64,000 nucleotides of DNA, from NCBI RefSeq assembly GCF_020520425.1, contig NC_079487.1, positions 107,790,141 through 107,854,140 of the forward strand, read 5' to 3'. Origin of the DNA: Spinacia oleracea (Eukaryota; Streptophyta; Magnoliopsida; Caryophyllales; Amaranthaceae). Positions within the stretch are counted from its first letter, which is position 1. Each line of letters begins with the position of its first letter. Positions 35,566 through 45,910 of the stretch are shown one piece after another. Under the pieces are notes generated by a model. That model did no database searches. It was not told the DNA's origin and worked only from the letters and a program-made list of their open reading frames with translations. Position numbers and translations under genes: made by a program.

Positions 35566-35727
35566 AAATATAAGAGGTAAAGACAAAACACTAAATGTTA
35601 AAACACAACAATTAGAATAGAAAAATAAGAGAGAGAAAGGGAAAAAAAGTAGAGAGAGGATGAGAAAAAAATAGAGAGAAAATGAGATGACAGTAGAGAG
35701 AGAAAGTGACAAAGTGGAAAGAGAAAG

Positions 35728-36135
35728 TAATTATTAATTATTAATTATTAATTATTAATTATTAATTATTAATTATTAATTATTAATTATTAATTATTAA
35801 TTATTAATTATTAATTATTAATTATTAATTATTAATTATTAATTATTAATTATTAATTATTAATTATTAATTATTAATTATTAATTATTAATTATTAATT
35901 ATTAATTATTAATTATTAATTATTAATTATTAATTATTAATTATTAATTATTAATTATTAATTATTTATTATTAATTATTAATTATTAATTATTAATTAT
36001 TAATTATTAATTATTTATTATTAATTATTAATTATTATTTTTTAGTTATTAATTATTTATTATTAATTATTAATTATTATTTTTTAGTTATTAATTATTA
36101 ATTATTATTTTTTAGTTATTAATTATTAATTATTA
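35728..36135. repeat. Heptanucleotide (ATTAATT) tandem array
   Basis: An almost uninterrupted 7-bp repeat ATTAATT runs from about 35728 to 35960 and then becomes imperfect (TTATTT interruptions) to about 36135. It is pure A/T and adjoins a GAGA-rich purine tract at 35575-35728. Confidence 0.92.
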
Positions 36136-36759
36136 CGGAGTACTCCGTAGTTGTTAATTATTAATTATTAATTTTTTTATTAGTTGTTAATTATTAATTT
36201 TTTTTATCAATATTTTTTATTTAATCAGTTACTAATTATTTAATTGTAGCGTATTAAATTATTACGGAGTAAATATTATTTAATTAGTGAAAAACAAGGA
36301 TGTAAAAATAATTTAGGTAGTGAGAAGCCAAAAGTCAAGCCTAAAAAGCTAGTGTAACACTAGCTTTTCATTTTTGGGGGGAAAGCTGACTTTTTAGCCA
36401 GCCAACAAGACAGTTACCAAACACGTTTTTGGCTGTTTGACCACATTAATAATCCAAATGCCAAATGCCAATGAAAAAGCCAGAAAAAAGTCAGTTACCA
36501 AACAGGACCTATGTATCTATGCAAGTGATGCATTTAAAAAACAGAGGGAGTAGTTGCTGTGAGTATTTGGTCGGATGATATCTAAGGAAACAAAGAAGGG
36601 CGTAAAGCTAAGATTTTTTTACTAAAATAAGTAGGTGGACTCTATTCCTTAGAAAATTGGAGAAATTTGGGGAAGAAGGCATTTCTTTAACACTATTTGT
36701 GAAAATGAAACTCGTACTTTTTAGTTTTTTATAATGTTTGTGTTAGATATTGTGAAATT
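36136..36759. other. Remnant DNA, possible MITE pieces
   Basis: Contains TACTCCGTA words and a GTTACCAAACA-type end repeated near 36413 and 36495, as in transposon termini, but I cannot set element boundaries. A short hairpin, AAGCTAGTGTAACACTAGCTT, lies near 36348-36367. Confidence 0.4.
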
Positions 36760-37057
36760 CCATGAATTGGAGTGTTGTCATTGATCAAATATATATAGTG
36801 GGTTACAATCATTACTCCTAATTGGATTAGGAAACCTAAAGCGACTAGAAGTCTATTGTACATAAAATATTCTAAGAGATTATATATCTATCCCACCCCC
36901 GCATTCATAGCGGAGGAGGTCATACGCTAAAACTGTTCCTAAAATTAAAAAATAATTGTCGCCTGAGGCTTTTAGTGAAGATGTTTGCAAACTGATACCG
37001 GGAAGGAACATGAAACACCCATACTAGACCCAACGCCACTTTTTCCCGAACAAAATG
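36760..37057 (-). pseudogene. 3' end of a decayed copia element (RNase H tail plus LTR start)
   Basis: On the minus strand 37057 to 36920 encodes HFVREKVALG, VFHVPSRYQFANIFTKSL and FRNSLSV then a stop, the C-terminal end of copia RNase H. After the stop comes a purine-rich tract (GCGGGGGTGGGATAG), the usual polypurine tract before a 3' LTR. Sequence on to about 36760 fits LTR. The coding part is broken at 37055, where the second direct-repeat copy begins. Confidence 0.7.
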
Positions 37058-37450
37058 GAAAGTACATTAGCACAGCCTCAGCCCTCAGGCACAGGCGTGG
37101 GGTAATCTCTAGTCCTTGAGTCCTTGGCTAATATACTAAAGTTTGATCTACATCAGTACTTTAGGATTATCATGCATTGCAGCATTGGGCCATTTGCGCT
37201 TTGACACCGTCCAAATTTCACTTGTAGAAAAGATTAGGAAAAGGACTAGCATTTTGGTATCACCACTTTTGTACTTCTGGTGGGGAACAACTGAATAACT
37301 ACCATAATTACTTTTTTTAAAAATGTTATTTTAAGAAGAACGACTTAACTGAATCCATATTTCTCTCATAGTCTCGTGGGGGAGCGTTGAGGCGCATATT
37401 TGAGATGCGTGGGCAAACACATATCATTCACAGCAAGACAAACTAGGGGA
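37055..37450. repeat. Direct repeat copy 2 (0.4 kb), inside a copia remnant
   Basis: This is the partner of 35163-35565. Its left edge cuts a copia RNase H reading frame, so this copy appears to have arrived in or been joined to the retrotransposon remnant. Confidence 0.9.
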
Positions 37451-37989
37451 GGTCCTAAGGAAAAATAGCTCGACGCCGGATGATAAAAAGTTTAACACCC
37501 GGTGTGGACGTTAGAGCATTGAGAGGACCTTTCCCTATGCCCGATTTTGATTTGCACACATAGGGAAAATGTTTCCAATACCACGGAACATATTTTATTT
37601 AGCTCCTTCCATGTCTAATCTAACTAGTTTATCGGTTTGGGCCTAGATGTTCTTATTTGGAAATGAGTTCAACATCCAAATATGAAACCCTTGAAAAAAG
37701 AGAATGATATAATAAACAATTAACGAAGTTTTACCATAACATTCCTGAAATTTGGAACCCGTATACGGTTGATTCTATCCAAAAAAATATTCAAAAGTCG
37801 TTGTTAATGGAGTTGAATGTTCTCTCGTGTTAGCGGGGAGTCTTCTAGATAGACATTATCAAATAGCAAGTATAGCTCGTAATAATCTATCTTCGGGGGC
37901 ATACGAAGATTCTTTTGCCCATCAAATATTTTACCCTTTCGAACTCTGTTTGTAACTCACTAGAGGCTCGATCGGGAATTAAAAATATA

Positions 37990-38105
37990 TGTAATGTAAT
38001 AATAAAAAAGGTCATGGAATTTTTTGATGGAGTGAGTAATAGGCTCTGGTTGTTATCATCTAGATATAGCAAAAGATAGGCCATGGCGTCATCATGCTTG
38101 GAAGT
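37990..38105 (-). pseudogene. Copia reverse transcriptase scrap, minus strand
   Basis: The minus frame reads [19 protein letters not shown], matching the copia RT catalytic region (SLF-----MAYLLLYVDD), then loses similarity. It probably belongs with the RNase H tail at 36920-37057. It meets the plus-strand copia fragment head to head at about 38105. Confidence 0.6.
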
Positions 38106-39244
38106 GAACAAAGAAGTGTGCAAACTCAAAAAATCTCTCTATGGCTTGAAGCAGGCTCCAAGACAATGGTTTGCCAAACTTTCAGAAACATTATGTCGAT
38201 TTGGTTATGTCTAGTCAAAGTCAGACTACAGTCTTTTTACAAAGAAAAATGTTGACGACATCACCCTGATTATGATATATGTGGATGTCCTACTGATATG
38301 TGGTACAAACCTGTCTGAAATCACAACTCTCAAAGAGATGTTGTCCAAGTCATTTTACATGAAAGACCTTGGTAAACTGAGCTATTTTTTGGGTCTTGAA
38401 GTGTACAAATCCTCATCTGGTTTCTTTTTTTGTTAGAGAAACTATGCCTTGGACATTCTCAAGGAACATCACATGGTTGATGTGAATCCTGGTCAACTCC
38501 CTATGGAATCACAACTGAAACTCTCCACATATAAAGGAGAACTGCTTCCATCCCCTACTCCATATCAGAGGTTGTTGGGTAGGTTGATATACCTGACCAT
38601 TACCAGACCTGGCATATCATTCATTGTCGAACTCTTGAGCCAATTCATGCATCAACCGACCTCAGTTCACATGCAAGCTGCAAAAAGGTTACTGAGATAC
38701 ATAGTTGGTACTGTCAACCAAGTAATTCTACTTGCTTCCTCCTCTGCAACCACACTCACAACTTATTGTGACAGTGATTGGGATGGATGTCCCATGTCAA
38801 GAAGATCAACCTCAGGTTATTGCATCTTCTTAGGCAAATCACCTGTTTCTTGGAAAGCAAAGAAACAATCAGTTGTGGCTAGTTCATCAGCTGAAGCTGA
38901 ATACAGGGCTATGTCTTAACCTCATGTGAAGTAACCTGGATGACATATTTTCTGAAGGATATAGGCTTGTCTTCTTTGCCACCTACAGTACTGAAATGTG
39001 ATAATCAACCAGCCCTTGCCATTGCTGCCAATCCTGTACTGCATGAGAGAACAAAACACTTGGAAGTTGATTGCCACTTCATCAGAGACAAAGTGCATAA
39101 TGGCAGCATTGTCACTGAACAAGTCCCCTCTACAGAAAAAATTGATGATGTTCTAACTAAAGTTCTCACTGTGAAGCAACACCAGTATCTGTTGAACAAG
39201 TTGGGAGTTATCACTCACAACTTGAGGGGGAGTAATGAAGGATA
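38104..39244 (+). pseudogene. Degenerate copia RT / RNase H fragment
   Basis: The plus strand encodes the copia reverse transcriptase from [18 protein letters not shown] through the RNase H ([40 protein letters not shown], then KHLEVDCHFIRDKV). Damage includes in-frame stops at about 38213 and 38434, a frameshift after YRAMS near 38919, and the catalytic YVDD changed to YVDV near 38280. It cannot encode active enzyme. The coding end is followed by TTGAGGGGGAGT, a polypurine tract, and an LTR. Confidence 0.85.
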
Positions 39245-39609
39245 ATAAGTTAATGATGCATGGAGTAAGGCTAGAATAATTAAGCTTTTAATTCTATTTT
39301 ATTTCCTAGTCCTTTAGAGATGTCTTTTTGTCACCTACTGGTCATGATAGTGTACTAATGACGAGCTGTCCAAATGGCATATGATTGGCAGGGTTTCTCC
39401 TTTCTTTCTTGTCTCTCATTCGCACTATTTAAGGTGTGTGCAGAATGTTTGTAAGGCAAGCAACCACAATATAATAGAAGAGCTTTCCTTTCTTCTCTCT
39501 AATATGTTTTCTGCATTTATGTTCTGAATTCCATGCACAAGGTTTGAGCTTTCTTCATCATAATTGGTGTCAATCAAGTTATCAGAAAACCTTACCTTTA
39601 TAAACTTCA
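39236..39609 (+). mobile_element. 3' LTR of the plus-strand copia fragment
   Basis: The LTR starts TGAAGGATAATAAG just after the polypurine tract and probably ends TTTATAAACTTCA, giving short inverted TGAAG/CTTCA ends. No partner LTR exists upstream. Outer end inferred. Confidence 0.6.
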
Positions 39610-40056
39610 TGCATATGGTAGAGATAATCTCAAGCTAATTTCCTCTCGCAACACAAAAATACATTGCTTAGCATTTTACATATAACCTCCCCATACATGA
39701 AAAAACACCTAATTTCACCACCCTTTTCTAATCCAATTAACAATATCTTTTATGTTTTTTGTAGAGTAAAAAACCTTAAGTCCATACACTCACTAGTTAA
39801 GGCTTAATTCAATGTTCATGGGCGACTTACAGATACTGAGGAGTAAAAGCTAGGTGTTATAGAAAATGATTCGGGTTCTAGTTTGATTCAATTCAAACAA
39901 TTGGGAATTGATTCAATATTGTTTTCATCCAGAAATTCGATTCAATTCAAACAATTGGGATAAAACCCTAATTTTCCAACATTGCAATTACACAAAATTA
40001 ATTAACCAAATTTACCAAATTGTAGATGAAGAGTGTCGAGAATAATTGAATTGAGA
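39610..40056. other. Intergenic or intronic-looking DNA
   Basis: No coding frame. On the minus strand it has the texture of a plant first intron (T-rich, TTAGGGTTTTATCCC near 39957) continuing from the fragment at 40057-40281. Two runs of ATTCAAACAATTGGGA lie at about 39891 and 39944. Confidence 0.35.
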
Positions 40057-40281
40057 TTAATCTACCTTGGAAGCAGCAATTTCAGCGAATTTTGCGTAGC
40101 TGGGGAAGAACAGAGAGAGAATGAAGTTTGGGTTTTTTTGGGGGCTTTTTTGCTGGATTTTGGTTTTAAGGGAAAAGGGCGAGGTTAGAAAAACCGGCGA
40201 AGTCAATGCCGGAAATGAGTAGTCAACGACAGAAAAGACAAAAATGTTGTCTCTCGCAAGTTTTTTTTTAGTTAAGGTCAT
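40057..40281 (-). pseudogene. Possible orphan first exon or leader of a lost gene
   Basis: The minus strand shows a CT-rich leader, then FFPSYAKFAEIAASK followed by AAG/GTAGAT, a plausible donor site. No downstream exon appears before the copia LTR at 39609. The start codon is uncertain and the protein is unrecognised. A truncated gene or repeat debris are both possible. Confidence 0.25.
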
Positions 40282-40540
40282 TTTTCACAAGTTTTTTTAA
40301 AGGTTGTTTCTCGTAAAAAAATGTATTATAAAATGTTGTTTTTGTCAAATTTGCCTTTTGGTTTTAAGGGAAAAAGGGTGAGGTTAGCAAATCCGGCGAA
40401 GTCAATGCCGGAAATGAGTAGTCAACGCCGAGAAAGACAAAAATGTTGTCTCTCGCAAGTTTTTTTTTGAGTTTAAGGTCATTTTTCGCGATATTTTTTT
40501 TAAAAGGTTTTTTCTCGCAAAAAAAAAGTTATTTTTGACA
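40150..40540. repeat. Tandem duplication, two units of about 200 bp
   Basis: The string from TTTTGGTTTTAAGGGAAAA through GGCGAAGTCAATGCCGGAAA and TGTTGTCTCTCGCAAG occurs at about 40157-40262 and again at about 40359-40462. Similar TTTCTCGTAAAAAA-like tails follow each copy. Confidence 0.75.
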
Positions 40541-41138
40541 AATTTATCTATTCTTATTTATGTTAATTAGTGATAATGTAGTCATTAACTCCAATTTCAA
40601 AATTTCAAACTAATGGAGTCATTTTTCACTGGGTTGCAATTAACAAAAAAAATGGGCTAGAAGTTTGGATATAGTTCTAACTCCCATTTCCAAGTTGTCC
40701 GGCCCAATTAAGGACATCTTACATAAGCACTTAAGCAGGGAATAGTATGGCCCACCAGTCCGCTACACTTGAGTTTATCTGTCCAGATTTATAGAGTAAG
40801 GCTGTAAGGCCCGTGGAAGAGACGTGACGAATAACTTTGTTTCCTTACTCCATATTTATTTCCTATTGCGCTTGTTCGCTATTTAATTTATGCTCTTTCT
40901 ATTTTACTTTTAAAAGAAATAACAGTATATTTTTTGAGGGATACCCATAGAAGTCTTCATTGTAACTTCATTTGTAATATCTCAAGAAATTGGCACATGA
41001 AAAATAAATAAATAGAAACTTAAGATAGTACAGTAACAGAATTATAAAAGTTTAATTGAGACGATAATACTCAATAGTACAGAGTATATAAATTTCAAGG
41101 TCGGAACCTCATAATGTATAACATTTGCGATAGTTAAA
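40541..41138. other. Intergenic DNA with no gene
   Basis: Nothing recognisable beyond AT-rich sequence. Confidence 0.45.
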
Positions 41139-41149
41139 TTGAGCACTAA

Positions 41150-42043
41150 CTTGGCTTTATAGACTGGAAATCTACTAACTTGGCTTTGCAGGGTAAGAGT
41201 ACAGATATCAAAACGAATCTCCCCCCTATTAGGAAGCAGTGGATGCCACCTTTGGAAGGATATATGAAGCTAAATATTGATGGTGCCTGGAAATCAGGAA
41301 ATGTAGCAGGAGGTGGAGGTGTTTTTAGAAGGCACACTGGTTCCTGGTTTGTTGGTTTCTCTACAAAGTTTAGGGTTCATTCTCCTTTGGCTTCTGAACT
41401 CTATGCTTTGAGAGAGGGCCTAAAAATTGCGAAGAATTTCTTAATTGATAAGTTGGAAGTGGAAACAGATGCTTTGAACCTTAAGCTCCTGCTTGATAAA
41501 GTGAAAGATCATCCTCATCATGAATTGGGTCCTGTGCTTCGAGAGGTTACTCAACTTTTGGGAGAAAATTGGATCATTAGTTTCTCTCACATTCCAAAGA
41601 CCTATAACAGAGTTGCTCATGCTTTGGCAGCTCACTCTTTGATTATGGTGGTGCAACATAAGCTTCACTATATCATTCCATCTTGTGCAAAAGAGGAATA
41701 TGAGGGAGATTTTGAAAAAGCAAATCCGGCATATGCAGAGGAGATGAGAAGAAATGCCCGTGATCAAGTTTTGGCTATGTGCAATGCAAGAAAAGAAAAA
41801 GCAACAAGGATCAACAATATAGCTCAGACTTCTTCAGCAACAGAAATTGTCTTCGGTTCCATAGTTTTTACTATCAAACAAGTGATGCAGGATAAAGATT
41901 CAGGAAAGGAAGGAATCAGTACAGATAAAGGAAAAGGAAAGGCTTTTGTTCCATTTGTTGTTGGTAGTTCAACAATTCCAAAAGATATAGAAATTGTTGA
42001 AGTTGAAGATGATGAGGAGAACGATACTGTCACCAACAACTAA
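41150..42043 (+). CDS. Open RNase H-domain tail of a truncated LINE ORF2
   Basis: The frame is open from the insertion breakpoint to TAA at 42041 with no internal stop. The first ATG is at 41243 (MPPLEGYMKLNIDGAW), which would give about 266 residues. It encodes a plant LINE-type RNase H: LNIDGAWKSG (first acid), ASELYALREGL (Glu), VETDAL (Asp) and NRVAHALAAH. The usual reverse transcriptase part is absent. Beyond the RNase H is an unusual extension of about 130 residues: a charged helical stretch (AYAEEMRRNARDQVLAM), a GKGKA region and an acidic tail EVEDDEEND. With no obvious promoter it is probably not expressed, but a domesticated gene cannot be excluded. The upstream TTTGCAG/GGT could pass for a splice acceptor. 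Confidence 0.7.
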   Translation, partial: LGFIDWKSTNLALQGKSTDIKTNLPPIRKQWMPPLEGYMKLNIDGAWKSGNVAGGGGVFRRHTGSWFVGFSTKFRVHSPLASELYALREGLKIAKNFLIDKLEVETDALNLKLLLDKVKDHPHHELGPVLREVTQLLGENWIISFSHIPKTYNRVAHALAAHSLIMVVQHKLHYIIPSCAKEEYEGDFEKANPAYAEEMRRNARDQVLAMCNARKEKATRINNIAQTSSATEIVFGSIVFTIKQVMQDKDSGKEGISTDKGKGKAFVPFVVGSSTIPKDIEIVEVEDDEENDTVTNN

Positions 42044-42363
42044 TTTGGACCTTTCCATTTGATGCGGCGCATTCTTCACAGGGATAAATATATGGCGTCT
42101 TTTTGGATGTATATAATTCTAGTTTTAAAGCTTAAGTATTTTAGTATTACCGATTATGGTGCTATGATAGGAGATGCTTATCATCCTCATTTTGATATTT
42201 TCACCTTTTGTGGGCTTCAGAAGAATAGTTAGTGTGACTAGGATGATTTGCACAGATAATCTGATTTTTTTCTGGATCATGATCACTTTTGTTAAAATTA
42301 GGGTTACAAACCCTAATTAATTAATATATATATTTCGTCGGTTTTGTGTTAAAAAAAAAAAAT
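41150..42363 (+). mobile_element. 5'-truncated LINE insertion with poly(A) and target-site duplication
   Basis: Identical 11-bp copies TTGAGCACTAA flank the unit (41139-41149 and 42364-42374). The unit ends in a 12-base A run (42351-42362), and its open frame begins abruptly at 41150 directly after a TAA supplied by the duplication. This is the signature of target-primed reverse transcription of a 5'-truncated LINE copy. About 300 bp of 3' UTR-like sequence separates the stop from the poly(A). Confidence 0.85.
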
Positions 42364-42374
42364 TTGAGCACTAA

Positions 42375-43200
42375 GTTTGTGTTAACACACAACATTATGA
42401 CTAACAAGTCATGAGATTATGAGAATAATATAAGTACTCCGTACCAGATAACGTAAAACATAACATTGGACCATTGGTAAAATGAAGTTAATCACATCCC
42501 CCAAGAAAAAAAAGAATGCTAAGATAACAGAACTCCATTATAATAGTGCAAGAAAACAAGGGAGAAACTTAAAGACTATGATACTTGAAATCAGGACAAA
42601 ACGAGAGAATTGAGGAAGCACCAAACCTTGTCACATTGTCTTTGCTCCATTTTCAAGCAATTAGTTTAACATTTTTACAAGAACTTATATAAATCATGCA
42701 ATTTCACAACTTTAGTCAACAATGACAACGTGACCCCTCACGTGATCATCACTCTCACTCCCGCCAAAACCTCTGATTGCGTGCATGGGAGCCACGTGTC
42801 CTACCTCATCCCATCCACGGTTAAGAATTGAAGCTACCTCTTTGCTTCATCAATGATCATGCATACATGTAACGGCTAGATATAGTTGCAACTTTTAGGT
42901 AGAAAGTATCATCAACCAAATCCCTCTTGTTATAGTTATGTTAGTCTTAATTATTAATTAATCCTAAATTTGTCTTGAAATTTATATATAAACGGGCAGT
43001 TGAGTTATGAGATAGTACAAATAATCTATTTTTGGAAGATGTATAATTCTATAAGAATATAAATAAAGATACAAAGATAAAATTAGCTAGAGTATCTTTT
43101 ACTTTATACAAGTTTCAATTAATAAAAATATACTTGTAATTATTTCTTGTTTTATCATATTTGTATGTAGGAATCTAGTGAGTGAGAGACAGAGAGAGAT
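42375..43200. promoter_or_regulatory. Upstream region of the GT14 gene
   Basis: The last 800 bp before the gene contain ACGTG-core (G-box or ABRE-like) motifs at about 42736 (CTCACGTGATC) and 42791 (GCCACGTGTCC), spaced about 55 bp. A TATA-like TTTATATATAAAC lies at about 42979. Such pairs are common in plant stress- or light-responsive promoters; activity is inference. Confidence 0.4.
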
Positions 43201-43215
43201 ATGAGATTATGGTAG
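43201..43215 (+). CDS. Four-codon upstream ORF (MRLW)
   Basis: ATG AGA TTA TGG TAG lies 13 nt before the start codon of the glycosyltransferase. If it is inside the mRNA leader it would be met first by scanning ribosomes and could lower translation of the main frame. Whether the transcript begins upstream is unknown. Confidence 0.4.
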   Translation: MRLW

Positions 43216-43228
43216 CTAGACAAGGGAA

Positions 43229-44530
43229 ATGCTTTCCCCTAATCCCCTTTCTCTCTTTTGTGCCGTCCTCCTTTGCTTCCCTCTTGCCCTTGTTCTCACC
43301 ATTTCTTCCACCTCCACCACCCTATTCACCCCTTTTGTTAGTTGTAGACTAGGCGCCTTTCTTTCACCACCACCTCCTCCACCACTATCACCTCCACCTC
43401 CACCACCATTGTCACCACCATTGCCACCACCGTCACCACTACCTAGACCCATTTCCAAACCCCCTAAAACCTTACCCAAAAATGCAAATTCTTCCCCTCT
43501 TACCAATACAACAACCTTGAAACAGCCTGTTATCAAACAACTGCCACCACCGCCGCCGCCGCCGCCACCAGTTTCTGAGGATGACAAGGATGATGTGGAC
43601 CTTCTTAGAAGGGCATCTAGAGTCAACCCGGAACCGACAAAAGGCCACCCGAAGAAGGTGGCCTTTTTATTTATGACTACTACTCCACTCTCTTTTTCAT
43701 CACTCTGGGAGTTGTTCTTTAATCAGAGTGGCGCGAGGGGCAAAGGTCAGTACAACATATACATACATACGGACCCGAGATTGCAATATGATCCTCCATT
43801 TTCAGGGGTTTTTGAAGGGCGCGTTATACCCTCTTCCAAGCCCACGCGTCGGAATACTCCAACACTAATTATAGCGGCGCGTAGGTTATTATCTCACGCG
43901 CTGCTAGACGACCCTGACAACTACATGTTTGTTCTTCTCTCGGGTTCGTGCATTCCTCTCCACTCTTTCAACTTCACCTACACCACACTCGTGTCGTCGA
44001 ACAAGAGCTTTATCGAGATTTTAAACAATGAGACGACGGCATGGGGGAGATGGACGGCGCGTGGGGAGACCGTGATGTTACCCGAGGTAAGTTTCAATGA
44101 TTTCCGCATAGGGTCACAGTTTTGGGCAATCTCGCGCCGTCATGCGCGCGTGGTGGTAAAAGATGTGAAATTATGGCGCAAATTTAGGCTGCCATGCGTA
44201 ACGGCTGGCACGTGCTTCCCTGAAGAGAATTACTTTCCTACATTGCTGTCTATGGTGGACCCGCAAGGTGTAATCCCCACAACACTTACTAACGTCAACT
44301 GGCGAGGACGACACGACGGTCACCCGCGGACTTATAATAGTTCAGAAGTGGACCCAGGATTAATCCGATGGTTGAGAGAGAGTAGGCCCAGGTATGGGAG
44401 TTTAACAATCAACGGTTCTGATTTGTCTGTGATGGATAGGTGGGACCCGTTCTTGTTCGCTAGGAAGTTCGCGCCAAATTGTGTAGAGCCATTGTTGAGT
44501 ATAGCTAAGGATGTCCTCTTCAAAGATTAG
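43229..44530 (+). CDS. GT14 core-2/I-branching-type glycosyltransferase
   Basis: This is a 433-residue single-exon protein. Residues 8-27 form a hydrophobic signal anchor (LSLFCAVLLCFPLALVLTI), followed by a proline-rich stem (about 46-75 and 106-114). From residue 144 comes the GT14 domain (VAFLFMTTTPLSFSSLWELF, YIHTDPR, VLLSGSCIPLHSF, then RWTARGETVMLPEV, SQFWAISRRHA and FPEENYFPTLL). The layout fits a type II Golgi membrane protein. In the plant branch related to animal core-2 GlcNAc transferases, the substrates of most members are unproven; one subgroup adds glucuronic acid to arabinogalactan proteins. Length and motif order are normal for the family. The stem's CCACCACC DNA repeats make an open frame on the opposite strand (43216-43626), which is an artefact. 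A tiny upstream ORF precedes the start. Confidence 0.92.
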   Translation: MLSPNPLSLFCAVLLCFPLALVLTISSTSTTLFTPFVSCRLGAFLSPPPPPPLSPPPPPPLSPPLPPPSPLPRPISKPPKTLPKNANSSPLTNTTTLKQPVIKQLPPPPPPPPPVSEDDKDDVDLLRRASRVNPEPTKGHPKKVAFLFMTTTPLSFSSLWELFFNQSGARGKGQYNIYIHTDPRLQYDPPFSGVFEGRVIPSSKPTRRNTPTLIIAARRLLSHALLDDPDNYMFVLLSGSCIPLHSFNFTYTTLVSSNKSFIEILNNETTAWGRWTARGETVMLPEVSFNDFRIGSQFWAISRRHARVVVKDVKLWRKFRLPCVTAGTCFPEENYFPTLLSMVDPQGVIPTTLTNVNWRGRHDGHPRTYNSSEVDPGLIRWLRESRPRYGSLTINGSDLSVMDRWDPFLFARKFAPNCVEPLLSIAKDVLFKD

Positions 44531-45910
44531 GATGCCCACTTAAAACGAAGAAAATGTGTGAATTTAATTTATTTGGTAAAAGTTTAGCAAGTGTGAAACA
44601 ACTTTCTTTTTCTAGTAATTTTTTTTTCTTTTGAAACTCTCTATATTTAGCAATTATTAGTGATGTTTGGACAGAAAGAAAGTAAAGATGAATGAACCTA
44701 GCTTTGGTGTGAGTTCTCATGTAATTTGTACTGTAAATTAAAAAAGAAATTCCCGAAAAAAATTGAAGTTTCACGGTCTTTGATATCGAACTCTGAGACT
44801 CTGATCGTGAATTGATGGTTTAAAGGAATGATAAAATGTAAGAGTCTTGATTGTCAAATACTCCACCAAAGTCTAAATTTCATACGGATCCGGGTAATAT
44901 ACTCCGAATTATTCATGAATAAAATCAAAGTCGTTTTCTTTTACTCCGTACAAGGTAAAAAAATAAACTTGGGAGAATTTCTACTACTCCGTATAAGTTT
45001 TGTTACTCAGTACTTGTTCGTAGTTGTGACAAAATCACAGATTTTACGTAGCAGCCATGGTAAAAAGAAACTATAAGTATGGAAAATAGCACCAGTTGAA
45101 TACATAGTCAGAGTTTAAAGAGATTGTATTTGTATCCCTAATATCTACAGCAAAGGTTTATCTGTTCTATGTTATGTCTCTAAAAAAAAATTAAAAAATT
45201 ATTCAATTACTTTTAAAACCAGACAAAATAAGAAGAATTAAAATGTCTGTTATCCTCAGGAATTGCTTAATTATATAAGCCAGCTTGAGTAACAACTTTT
45301 TCTGTCTTGTAGCAACTTCACTACCAACCAAGGACAAGTTACATACCAACTCCCAAGGAATATTTTGTTTATCTTCTTGGTTTGGCCTATCAACCTATGC
45401 CTTACAAGACCAAGGAAACCTTCTTGAGCTGGAGGATCCAGTCATAATGGATCTCCATGAACAAGATCGGGTATTCAATCAAATCTTTTGAAACCAAACC
45501 CAGAACAGGTTAATGCAATCCATAAAAGTCATAGAAATAGCTATTCAAACAATGCCCTGATAAATATGATATGATATTAGGTCTGATACCAGTTTCAAGT
45601 ATCCAGAATTAGACCTGTGGTTCAAAATCCCTCATAGGTGAAAAGGTCTAAATAAATCAATCACAGTTACAGCTAACTTCTGAGCTACAAAGGTAATAGA
45701 TGGAATACCATGACCAACAGATGAAGTTACCTTAAAAAAGATACTCAACAGTTCCATAAGATCACATATGGAGGCTGCAGCATAGACATCAGCATATGTG
45801 ACAAGACTAACAACAACAGGACATAGTACATAAGCATCACACAATGAGAAACTTACACTAATGGCAGAGTGGCCTTGCAGCCAACGTATGTCAACAGACA
45901 CGAGCATTCA
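44531..45910. other. Convergent intergenic region with no gene called
   Basis: It contains the 3' regions of the GT14 gene (+) and RDR6 (-). A stretch at about 45285-45490 has an open frame of 68 codons without recognised domains. A GTCTGATACCAG string near 45580 resembles a reversed primer-binding site, but no element boundary supports it. Confidence 0.45.

Noticed and set aside
35728-36135. Interstitial telomere repeat because the period is 7 bp
   Set aside because: The unit is ATTAATT with no G, unlike the plant telomere TTTAGGG.
43216-43626. Glycine-rich protein on the minus strand
   Set aside because: It is the reverse of the CCACCACC proline-stem codons of the GT14 gene.
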